64,000 nucleotides of DNA from CAYFLR01 sp964343805 (GTDB lineage: Bacteria > Bdellovibrionota_B > Oligoflexia > CAYFLR01): contig CAYFLR010000016.1 in NCBI GenBank assembly GCA_964343805.1, positions 1 to 64,000 on the forward strand, given 5' to 3'. Made by a program: the position numbers and the translations under genes. This document shows positions 43,857 to 51,565 of this stretch, piece after piece. Each line of letters starts with the position of its first letter. Within the stretch, counting starts at the first letter, position 1. The notes under the pieces are model-generated. The model was given only the letters and a program-made list of their open reading frames with translations, had not been told where the DNA came from and did no database searches.

Positions 43857-45119
43857 TCATCTACTTTTAATATCATAAGCCATTAAAACCTTACCGTGCC
43901 TCACATAGAGGACTCCGTTACTAATAACCAGATGAGCAAAGTGCTGGTTTTTACCCATGGGCACTTTAAAAGAACTGATGATTTTAAACTCCTTAGGGTC
44001 TGCCTTTGCAAGTCCGATATATCCACGTAACTCTTCATATAAAAAGAGCATACCATCCGCAGATATAATAGAGCCTTTGCCTTTCCATTTTTTCTCATAG
44101 AGAATCTTTCCGGTTTTAAAATCCACCGCCATCCAGTTCCCTTTTTTAGGATTAACATAATTGGATCCATAGATGGTGCTATCCACCAAAACCACATGAC
44201 CATGATGAGTATCTAATTCAGGAACTTTTTGTGCCACCATTGCGGAAATTAAATCATCAGATAGATTGATAAAAACCCCTCCCTCATCATATCCACTGGT
44301 AACAAACAATCGTCCGTCTTGAAAAATGGGAGTGTTAGTATTTACATCGTGATTCATATTTTTATCCCACAAACTGGAGTCCATGGTTTGATGATAATCC
44401 ACTTTCCATTTAAGTGATCCATCTTTGGGGTCGATGCCATAAATCCAATCCTCAGAGACATTCACAATTTGACTCTTTCCTTTATGATGAATCAAAAGAG
44501 GTGATACATAAGCACAGCCATCTCCTAAAGGAGGACTCTGCCATATAGTTTTCCCATTTTCTTTATTAAGGGCAATCATAGTGGTTTTCTTGGAGCAAGG
44601 AGTATAAATAACTTTATTATCGAAGACCAGAGGTGATTCCACTGTACCAAAGTACCTACTATCAGCTTTAAACAATTGCTCACCATTGAAAGACCATTTT
44701 ATTTTTTTGACTTTTATATCTATACAGACCACCTCTGAAGAGGTGCTGATAACATAAAGATAATCCCCTACCACAGTAGGAGTTGAACGAACCCCTTTGT
44801 AGGTGGAAGAAAAGCTTTTCCCGTAGCGGAGCTCCCACTCTTTTTTTCCATTGATGTCCAATTGAGTAATATATTCACTCTCCTTTTTGGCTCCCGTTAT
44901 ATAAACCTTTCCATTCACCACAACAGGGCTCGAAAATCCGACCCCCAACTCCTTCACAAACCAGAGCATTTTAGGTCCGACTTGGGGCCATTTTTTTAAA
45001 AGCCCTGTTTCTGGAAAAACCCCATTTCGAAGAGGGCCTCTCCAACCAGGTGAATCAGCTTTCAAAACAAAATCATTAGCTAAGGTAAAAATAAAAAGAA
45101 ATNNNNNNNNNNTAGCCAT
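43857..45119 (-). CDS. Secreted PQQ-type beta-propeller protein
   Basis: A 420-residue protein whose N-terminal signal region is interrupted by a 10-N gap (45103-45112). It starts behind GGGAG. The mature part is a PQQ/BamB-like propeller opening with WRGPLRNGVFPETGLLKKWP and made of repeated V(Y)ITG/WxxDPKDGSLKWK-type blades (GIDPKDGSLKWKVDY, VDFKTGKILYEKKW, ALNKENGKTIWQ). Such proteins are scaffolds or PQQ-dependent enzymes; no clear cofactor residues were identified. It lies just upstream of the sensor kinase gene on the same strand (48 bp). Confidence 0.82.
   Translation of the reverse strand: MAXXXXFLFIFTLANDFVLKADSPGWRGPLRNGVFPETGLLKKWPQVGPKMLWFVKELGVGFSSPVVVNGKVYITGAKKESEYITQLDINGKKEWELRYGKSFSSTYKGVRSTPTVVGDYLYVISTSSEVVCIDIKVKKIKWSFNGEQLFKADSRYFGTVESPLVFDNKVIYTPCSKKTTMIALNKENGKTIWQSPPLGDGCAYVSPLLIHHKGKSQIVNVSEDWIYGIDPKDGSLKWKVDYHQTMDSSLWDKNMNHDVNTNTPIFQDGRLFVTSGYDEGGVFINLSDDLISAMVAQKVPELDTHHGHVVLVDSTIYGSNYVNPKKGNWMAVDFKTGKILYEKKWKGKGSIISADGMLFLYEELRGYIGLAKADPKEFKIISSFKVPMGKNQHFAHLVISNGVLYVRHGKVLMAYDIKSR
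45103..45112. other. Assembly gap (10 N)
   Basis: Gap within the signal peptide of the PQQ-propeller gene. Confidence 0.95.
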
Positions 45120-45240
45120 ATGAGCTCCCAGAAAGTGATTTGTAAGATGATCCTATTTTATCATTATTTCTATGAAACAAAAGCTGCATATCCCTCATTT
45201 TAAGCATATAATGCAAAAAAAGCATGCATCGGGAGGAAAG

Positions 45241-46017
45241 ATGACCAAAGAACCCCATCTAAAGCTAATAGATGTTAATTTAGAGAATTTAAATAAAACA
45301 GGGTTTTTCTGCTATATGAGCAAAAAAAAGAGCCCGGGATATCAAAGGAAACTCGCCTGGACTAAAGAACGTCTGGCTGAAGGCATGAAGATTAAGATCA
45401 TTAAAGAAGGGAGCAGAGGATTTATTGAGTATATTCCCGGTGAATACGCTTGGAGGTCAGTTCAAGCTAAAGGCTATATGTTTATTCATTGCCTATGGAT
45501 TGTAGGAAAGAAAAACCATGGTAAGGGTCATGGCAGTTTCCTGCTCAATCATTGTGAACAAGAGGCTAAAAAAGCAGGAATGCATGGAGTTGTAACCTTA
45601 TGTACTAACCGTGTTTGGGCTGCTAACAGTAAGATATATTATAAAAATGGATTTGAATCTGTAGATGAAACCGATGATGGTTTTCAATTAATGGCAAAGA
45701 AATTTGATGACCATAAAGATCCAAAGTTTTGCGGCGGTTGGAAAAAAAAGTGTTCAGCTCATCCTCAAGGACTCACTATTTTTCGCAGTGACCAATGCCC
45801 CTATATTGATGATGCGGTAAATACAGCTATTACATCTGCAAAACAACACAAACTAAAATATCAAATTGTAGATTTGACCGATAGTAAACAAGTACGCAAA
45901 AACTGCCCGTCTCCCTATGGAACTTTTTCCTTAATACTAGATGGAGAACTCATGAGCTATCATTATTTAATGGCTAAGGATTTTGATAAAAGATTACTTG
46001 AATTAAAGCAAGAATGA
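45241..46017 (+). CDS. GNAT acetyltransferase with YoaP-like C-terminal domain
   Basis: A 258-residue protein. The N-terminal GNAT domain (about 1-155) has the acetyl-CoA loop region (GKKNHGKGHGSFLLNHCEQE) and a following YYKNGFE segment typical of the fold. The C-terminal domain (about 160-255, with FCGGWKKKC and DQCPYIDDAVN) matches the YoaP-like extension. The start at 45241 is fixed by GGGAGG; the frame opens 23 codons earlier. It is cytoplasmic, its substrate is unknown, and it lies alone between the propeller gene and the sigma-54 operon. Confidence 0.85.
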   Translation: MTKEPHLKLIDVNLENLNKTGFFCYMSKKKSPGYQRKLAWTKERLAEGMKIKIIKEGSRGFIEYIPGEYAWRSVQAKGYMFIHCLWIVGKKNHGKGHGSFLLNHCEQEAKKAGMHGVVTLCTNRVWAANSKIYYKNGFESVDETDDGFQLMAKKFDDHKDPKFCGGWKKKCSAHPQGLTIFRSDQCPYIDDAVNTAITSAKQHKLKYQIVDLTDSKQVRKNCPSPYGTFSLILDGELMSYHYLMAKDFDKRLLELKQE

Positions 46018-46108
46018 GCCCAGCCTAAATGTCTCACTTCGTGACATTAATGCCCCACCCCCTATTTATATTAAAATATAACCCATTATAATAACTACCC
46101 TTTTAACT

Positions 46109-46124
46109 TGGCACAGCAATTGCT
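46109..46124 (+). promoter_or_regulatory. Consensus sigma-54 (RpoN) promoter
   Basis: TGGCACAGCAATTGCT matches the -24/-12 consensus TGGCACRNNNNTTGCW at every position; GG (46110) and GC (46122) are 12 bp apart. Transcription would start at about 46135. The first gene's ribosome site AAAGGAG lies 30 bp downstream and its ATG at 46177. Dependence on an enhancer-binding activator is implied. Confidence 0.8.
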
Positions 46125-46176
46125 AAATGGCTCTAGCAAAGAAGATCACTGGGATCTTTTAGGCAAAGGAGTCATT

Positions 46177-46959
46177 ATGAAAAAGTTTGAATCAAAGTTT
46201 CTAATAATCACAGGAACCATCGTCATTTTAATTGGACTTTCATTTGTAAGTCCTTCCAAAAAACCCATTCAAAAAGTTGAAGAACCACAGGACATTGAAG
46301 TGGCAAAAAAGCAAAAGAAAGCAGTTCCTCAACCGCAAGTTCAAAAAATCCAAAAAGTAAAACTAGCCCCAGTTACGGTCTCTGAATATGAAGAGCGGAA
46401 AGCCTATTATAAAGTCGATGAACCTCTCAATTCAGCAGAGGAAAAAGTTTACTTCCAAGAGATGGAAGATCTCTTTTTAAAAAAATTGCCCCGAACAGTA
46501 GATACTGACAAATTAATGGATGAAATAATTAAACTCAATGAACGCTACTATCGGGGTCGACGTTCGGTTTTAAATCAATTATCAAAGGCCCCACAAAATG
46601 ACAAGCAAGTCTCTCAGCGCTTAGCATTTGTGGATTATCTTTCCTATCGCATGAGATGGGATGAATTTGCTCGTAGAGAAGTGGCATCTATCATCGCTCA
46701 ACCGATCAAGAAAGAAACTCCCAAAAGATATCAAGCCGCTTATTTGGCAGACAAAAGAGAGCTGATGAGAGGCCTCGCTCAACATGATTGGGAACTAGCA
46801 CTCCGTACTCTAGGAAAAATGGAAAAAAGTTATAATCGTAGCCTCGCATCAGTGGCTGCCTATTTTACCCGCTTGCAAAGTGGAGTTTCGGAAGAGCAGG
46901 TGATGGCTGATATTCGTACGGTCTATCCCTCTTTCAACATAAAAGATCAAACCAAGTAA
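46177..46959 (+). CDS. Single-pass membrane-anchored protein, first gene of sigma-54 operon
   Basis: A 260-residue protein with one N-terminal transmembrane segment (about 8-25, FLIITGTIVILIGLSFV), then a Lys/Pro/Gln-rich linker and a helical, highly charged domain (about 65-255). I use the ATG at 46177 after AAAGGAG. No family was recognised. The membrane anchor plus flexible linker suggests an inner-membrane partner of the exported proteins encoded downstream. It is the only gene between the sigma-54 promoter and the lipoprotein gene. Confidence 0.7.
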   Translation: MKKFESKFLIITGTIVILIGLSFVSPSKKPIQKVEEPQDIEVAKKQKKAVPQPQVQKIQKVKLAPVTVSEYEERKAYYKVDEPLNSAEEKVYFQEMEDLFLKKLPRTVDTDKLMDEIIKLNERYYRGRRSVLNQLSKAPQNDKQVSQRLAFVDYLSYRMRWDEFARREVASIIAQPIKKETPKRYQAAYLADKRELMRGLAQHDWELALRTLGKMEKSYNRSLASVAAYFTRLQSGVSEEQVMADIRTVYPSFNIKDQTK

Positions 46960-47030
46960 CTCTTAACTCTAGGCTGCCTAAAGCCCATTTGGGCAGACCA
47001 TACACATTTATTAACTTATAGGAGGTTTAT

Positions 47031-47783
47031 ATGAAAATGGGTCAATTATTAACTTTAGCATTGATGGGGCTTATGCTTCTCACTGCCTGTGGAAGAGCTC
47101 AGATGGAAGAGTCCTCCGCTAAAATTGCAAACAACAACATTCCATCAAATCCCAATGAATTAAATTGGTACAGCTTAGATGATTCTGAGCAAAAGAAAGA
47201 GAAAGTCGAAAGAGAAGCAGAAGAACAAGACAGCCGACTGAAGTCAGTTTTTCGTGGAATCAAAGTCTCTGCAGAAGAAGGTATTTTCGATGATAACGGA
47301 GCTAATTTCCGTGTATCAGCAGATATCAACTTCGATAAAATGAGAGGAAAAAAGGTTCCTGTAAATGTTCAGCTAGGTTTCTGTTTTGAGTATGGCAAGA
47401 TCTGTGATGTTTTTTATGCCATCGACTTTAAGCTCGAACAAGAATCTCCCTTCTACATTAAGTTCAACAAAGAACAAATTAGAGACTACTATTATGATCT
47501 ATCTGATCATCTCATTTACATGCAGATTGAAGGAAAAGAAGTTCAAGTTGGATACTATCAATCTAATGTGAAAGACATCGCGCCTTCACCTGTACTCTGT
47601 GAAAAGGAATTTAGTAGCCTTTGTCGAATCGACTTAACAGTTTACTCTCCCGAACAAGCTGTAGATTACGAATCCTTCTTTAACCCCGACAAAGTAAAGC
47701 CATTAGAATATAAGGGAGAGGTCTCAATCTTTAGAAAAAGTGAAAAAAAGTTAAAAGAAGTTTCCAAAGGTCAAACACTTTAA
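47031..47783 (+). CDS. Lipoprotein of the sigma-54 operon
   Basis: A 250-residue lipoprotein (lipobox LTAC, Cys20). After a polar linker it has a beta-rich domain with four Cys (FCFEYGKIC, and CEKEFSSLC) and strands such as GANFRVSADINFD and VNVQLGFCFEYG. AGGAGG precedes the ATG. The next gene starts 12 bp downstream. The domain is unrecognised; its fold suggests a binding module on the periplasmic or outer face. Confidence 0.72.
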   Translation: MKMGQLLTLALMGLMLLTACGRAQMEESSAKIANNNIPSNPNELNWYSLDDSEQKKEKVEREAEEQDSRLKSVFRGIKVSAEEGIFDDNGANFRVSADINFDKMRGKKVPVNVQLGFCFEYGKICDVFYAIDFKLEQESPFYIKFNKEQIRDYYYDLSDHLIYMQIEGKEVQVGYYQSNVKDIAPSPVLCEKEFSSLCRIDLTVYSPEQAVDYESFFNPDKVKPLEYKGEVSIFRKSEKKLKEVSKGQTL

Positions 47784-47795
47784 AAAGGAGAAGTT

Positions 47796-48620
47796 ATGAA
47801 ATATTTATTTAGTTTAATTTTGTTTATGTCGATTGCAAGCCCTCTCCTAGCGAAGGCATGGGATTGTGATAATAGAGATAAAAACGTTGGTGTTTGCAAA
47901 TTACCAGTCTGGTCAGGAAAACACCCTGGAATGCCAACACGTTGTGATAACCCTGAATCATTTAGATACAATTGTGACAATAGTACTTCAGGCTGTAGAG
48001 CTTTGCCTGGTGGTTGTTTTGGTGATGTACCCTCAGGTTACTGGTATGCTTTACAAGTAGAAGAAGGTGGTAGATCAATAACCAAAAGATGTCGTTGTGG
48101 TTGCTCTGTGGAAGAGACACTCTTCGCTCAGAGTGGACAAGATGTGATTAGTGGAACAGAAATCATTCAAAAGCAATCTGCTCTCTTAACTACATACAAT
48201 GCATTGAAAAAAGAATTTAATCCCGTTACTAAAATTGAGGGAGTGGTTTTTGGACCAGAATCAAAACAGGCCTATCGAATCACTACCTCTTCAGGTAAAA
48301 AACTGGAAGTATCCTCTTCACATCCCATTCTTACTCTAGATGAAAACAATGATGTGGAAACAGTGACTGCTGCTAACCAAATCAAAGTAGGGCAAAAAGT
48401 TCTAAACAAAGATGGAGAAATGGAAGATGTAGAAAAAATTGAAACCTTTAAATACGAAGGTCACATGGTGAACTTTAATGTTGAAGGGCCTCAGGGAGAA
48501 GATCATTTTGTTGTAACCAATGATCTCGTGACCGGTGACCTCATTTGGCAAAACATCATTGCTTCTGAGAAAGCCCGTCTCCTCGAACGTTCTGACATTT
48601 TAGAAATGCTTTTAAAATAA
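47796..48620 (+). CDS. Secreted Cys-rich protein with Hint (hedgehog/intein-like) domain
   Basis: A 274-residue exported protein (signal peptide ending LLAKA). Residues 24-101 are Cys-rich, with ten Cys. From Cys103 (CSVEETLFAQSG) to about 252 it resembles a Hint domain: strand region ITKIEGVVF, the Thr-x-x-His-like block VSSSHPILTL (His176), QIKVGQKVLN, and the C-terminal strand HFVVTNDLVTGDLIWQN. The classical HN splice end is absent, so autocleavage or a purely structural role is more likely than splicing. In hedgehog-type proteins the Hint domain releases the N-terminal part. Confidence 0.65.
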   Translation: MKYLFSLILFMSIASPLLAKAWDCDNRDKNVGVCKLPVWSGKHPGMPTRCDNPESFRYNCDNSTSGCRALPGGCFGDVPSGYWYALQVEEGGRSITKRCRCGCSVEETLFAQSGQDVISGTEIIQKQSALLTTYNALKKEFNPVTKIEGVVFGPESKQAYRITTSSGKKLEVSSSHPILTLDENNDVETVTAANQIKVGQKVLNKDGEMEDVEKIETFKYEGHMVNFNVEGPQGEDHFVVTNDLVTGDLIWQNIIASEKARLLERSDILEMLLK

Positions 48621-48629
48621 GCAAAATCA

Positions 48630-48655
48630 AGCCTCACCCCACCGAGGGTGAGGCT
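48630..48655 (+). promoter_or_regulatory. Strong intercistronic hairpin without T-tract
   Basis: AGCCTCACCC pairs perfectly with GGGTGAGGCT around CACCGA, immediately upstream of the next gene's ribosome site GGGAGG. Without a T-run it is not a classical terminator. It could protect the upstream message or adjust the ratio of upstream to downstream products. Confidence 0.6.
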
Positions 48656-48666
48656 GGGAGGAAATA

Positions 48667-49380
48667 ATGAAAACACTAATTTATACAGTCTTACTGATGA
48701 CATTGAGTATGAATTTTATTTTTGCTGCCAGTCTTAAAAAAAGGCAAGGACCTTTAGGTCCCACTAGCGTGGCAAGATACGATCAAAAATCAGACTTTAA
48801 AGAGATGCAAAATATTAGAGGATATGAATATTACGATGGAGGTGGTTACTACTTCTATCTTAGCCGATACTGTAATCAAGATCGTTATTGCATGGATAGG
48901 CAAGTCGTAAATGGGTCTTGTCTCCTCACTAATAAAAACCCTTTAACCCTCAATTCATCAGGCTTCTTAACAGCGAATATCCTCTTTGGAGCTACCGAAG
49001 TAGATTATGCTCGATCAGCCTATGGTTTCGGGAACCCGCATCTATTTGACATTGTTTTAACCTATGATCTCGTTGATGAAAATGGAAAAGTTATCAAGCG
49101 AAAAAGCGCTGTGGAATCCATTCATAGTGATAGCCTCAATATGAATATAATCCGAGATTCTGAAAAATACCCTGGTTGGGTGGAAAAGGTAAACTTCCTT
49201 CACACCACCCTCCATCAGAAGATTCAAGCTCCATGGATTGAAAATGGAGCCAAAAACATCCATCTCAGTATCTGTAATAACAGTGCCGATTATTTTTATA
49301 TCAATGCCATTGAGTTTGAAACCAATGCTGCTGTCAAACAAGATGATAATGAATTCGATTCATTTGAAGAAGAGTTCTAA
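48667..49380 (+). CDS. Secreted protein of the sigma-54 operon
   Basis: A 237-residue exported protein (signal peptide ending FIFAA). The mature part has an aromatic-rich beta region (YEYYDGGGYYFYLSRYCNQD) and paired Cys (YCNQDRYC, SCLL, SICNN), plus a galactose-binding-like strand pattern near the C terminus (NIHLSICNNSADYFYINAIE). The tail is acidic. No family was recognised. The ATG follows GGGAGG and the hairpin at 48630. Confidence 0.7.
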   Translation: MKTLIYTVLLMTLSMNFIFAASLKKRQGPLGPTSVARYDQKSDFKEMQNIRGYEYYDGGGYYFYLSRYCNQDRYCMDRQVVNGSCLLTNKNPLTLNSSGFLTANILFGATEVDYARSAYGFGNPHLFDIVLTYDLVDENGKVIKRKSAVESIHSDSLNMNIIRDSEKYPGWVEKVNFLHTTLHQKIQAPWIENGAKNIHLSICNNSADYFYINAIEFETNAAVKQDDNEFDSFEEEF

Positions 49381-49410
49381 TTAAAACTATTAGAAAGAAA
49401 GGAAATAAAC

Positions 49411-50391
49411 ATGAGAAAAACCATTTTAAATATGTTTTTAGCCGCTTTGTTTATGCCTTCACTGAGCCTCATGGCGGCAGAAAAGGAATTGATCAAATGC
49501 CAAGTCAATTCCCCCTACCTGACAGGCTGTGAAGTGGAAAAACAAAACCTGGCTGGAGCCCAAGAGTTCGAATCTACTTTTCTCCTTCGCTATAAGTTTG
49601 ATTGCAATGGTCATAATGCTGCTGTTGCCATCCAAACAGAACAGGGAACGAAGTTGCTTTCTCGCTCCAATATATGGCAAACAGCCCAGGTTGATGGGAA
49701 AAGAGGTTTGAAGTTGAAAGGAGCCAGAGGATGGTCAAGCAAATCCTTCCGTCATTGTTCCCTCATAATTGAAACTCCCGTTTCTATCCTCCCATCAGAG
49801 TCCACCTTGGATTTATGGTTGGAAGAAGCAAGAGCCAGCAAGAATTTACTCTCTCACTTAATTGAAGCTAAATTAGTGGTAGACGAGGCGGATGAAATCA
49901 TTACCACTTGGACACGAGACAACTTGAAAGACTACCTAGAGAGCTTAAAGGAAATTCTAAATGATCGAGTTGCGATAGCTTTTTATGATGAATTACAAAG
50001 TATAGATGAAATTATGGTTGGAGAGAAAAGCCTAGATCCCATCACCAAAAAGCAATTTATGGTATGGAAATTTTCTAATGAAGAAAAGTACGAAGAAGGA
50101 ATAGACATCCTTTTAATGGATTATCCCGATACCCTGCAAATTTATACCCTCTATCAGAAAGTATTAACAACTCTAGAAAGCAACTTCCTCAATTTTAATA
50201 GAAGCTTAGTTACTAAAGAAGTGAATGCTGCCAATCAATCAATAAAGGACTACTACCAGAAGGTTCTCATTAATGAGATCGCAATAGCACAGAAGATTAT
50301 TGAGCGGGGAAAGAAGTATCGAAAAGTGATCAGTCGCGAGTTCAAAAATGTGTTGAGACAGTTAAAAAGAAAGATTTTAGAAAACAACTAA
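49411..50391 (+). CDS. Secreted protein with beta N-terminal and helical C-terminal parts
   Basis: A 326-residue exported protein (signal peptide ending LSLMAAE). Residues 25-125 are beta-rich with four Cys (KCQVNSPYLTGCEVE, FDCNGHN, HCSLIIE). The rest is long charged helices (AANQSIKDYYQKVLINEIAI). It starts 30 bp after the preceding gene, behind AAAGGAA. The same helical style continues in the next gene product, suggesting the two interact. No family was recognised. Confidence 0.7.
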   Translation: MRKTILNMFLAALFMPSLSLMAAEKELIKCQVNSPYLTGCEVEKQNLAGAQEFESTFLLRYKFDCNGHNAAVAIQTEQGTKLLSRSNIWQTAQVDGKRGLKLKGARGWSSKSFRHCSLIIETPVSILPSESTLDLWLEEARASKNLLSHLIEAKLVVDEADEIITTWTRDNLKDYLESLKEILNDRVAIAFYDELQSIDEIMVGEKSLDPITKKQFMVWKFSNEEKYEEGIDILLMDYPDTLQIYTLYQKVLTTLESNFLNFNRSLVTKEVNAANQSIKDYYQKVLINEIAIAQKIIERGKKYRKVISREFKNVLRQLKRKILENN

Positions 50392-50406
50392 TCACGGAGA
50401 AACTCT

Positions 50407-51564
50407 ATGAAACTCATATTAATAAAAATACTCCTTTTCCTTGCCTCCCCCCTGCTACTTGCAGATCAGTGGGATGAAGCAATGGAAAAGGTTGAAGAAC
50501 AGCAAAGAGTCATTCTAGAAAAGAGAATGGAACTGCAAGCAACCTTAAATGATATCCGATCTTTTCAAGATCATTATTCCCAATTCATGGCCATCCGCAG
50601 TCAGCATTTCTTGGCCAAAGATGGAATTTTTGATCAGTTTGATCAATTGACCAAGAACATGAAAGAGATACTTGCCAATTGGCAGGTGGCCCTTTCCATT
50701 GTTCAAGGTCTGTCAACCACCAATTTAGAGCAAAATAAACCTCAAATATTTAGCCGTTTAGAAAAATCAAGAAGGAGTTTGAGATTATTTTTAAACGACA
50801 AGTCCCGCTTCATAAAGCACATCAACAAAATTGAAATAGCATTGCAAGAAGCGATTGACTTCGAAACCACAAGATTAAATGGAAACGCTGTGGCCCTCAT
50901 TGAGGCTTATAAAAAGCAGGTGAAGAGTTACCTTAGTGAATTACATTCATTAACTGACCAATTCTCTAAGGCCCAAAGTCAATTCTGGCAAAAGATGATG
51001 GACACAACCACCGTGGTAGTGGAACTCAGTTTAAAGAAAGCTAAACTTAGCTACCCTGAATTAGCTCAAGAAATCGAAAAAGCTTTGGAAGTTATTCGGA
51101 TAGAAAGTGAAATTGGCCCTATCGAAGATAAGGTCATTCTCTCAATGAAAAACTTACGCAAAAGTCTAAGAAGAGTGGGATATTTTGAGAGACAAAAGCA
51201 ATACCAAAACTTTCAAACCTCACTCACTCAGGCAGAACAAGAGATTGAAGAAAGTTCTATTGATTCGGAACTCACCTACCCAACCGTGAAACGGTTAGAA
51301 GAGTATGAAAGCCAAATGCATCGTCTTTTTACCAGAGTCCAAAGAAGATTAAGTAAACACCGTGCTGTTTACATCTATGCCAAAAACCAGCTTAAAAAAG
51401 TGGCAAGGAAATGCTCAGAGAATCGTGAAGAGGCTCGCAACTATAACTGTGAACTTTTCAGAATTTTGGTGGTGATTCCCAAATCGGAAGTAATGAGAAT
51501 GTCCGACGACATGCTTAAAGAGTATGAAAGTAAAGTAAGTGCTCTCAAAGAAGGAGGTATCTAA
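50407..51564 (+). CDS. Secreted coiled-coil protein
   Basis: A 385-residue exported protein (signal peptide ending PLLLA) composed almost entirely of long charged helices with heptad-like spacing (WDEAMEKVEEQQRVILEKRM near the start), resembling a periplasmic rod or spacer. A Cys pair (KCSENREEARNYNC) lies near the C terminus. The gene is 15 bp after its neighbour, and the following start codon lies 1 bp after its stop. No family was recognised. Confidence 0.7.
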   Translation: MKLILIKILLFLASPLLLADQWDEAMEKVEEQQRVILEKRMELQATLNDIRSFQDHYSQFMAIRSQHFLAKDGIFDQFDQLTKNMKEILANWQVALSIVQGLSTTNLEQNKPQIFSRLEKSRRSLRLFLNDKSRFIKHINKIEIALQEAIDFETTRLNGNAVALIEAYKKQVKSYLSELHSLTDQFSKAQSQFWQKMMDTTTVVVELSLKKAKLSYPELAQEIEKALEVIRIESEIGPIEDKVILSMKNLRKSLRRVGYFERQKQYQNFQTSLTQAEQEIEESSIDSELTYPTVKRLEEYESQMHRLFTRVQRRLSKHRAVYIYAKNQLKKVARKCSENREEARNYNCELFRILVVIPKSEVMRMSDDMLKEYESKVSALKEGGI

Positions 51565-51565
51565 A

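Noticed and set aside
46029..46050. Imperfect hairpin ATGTC...GACAT after the acetyltransferase gene
   Set aside because: Short interrupted stem without a T-tract; not convincing as a terminator.
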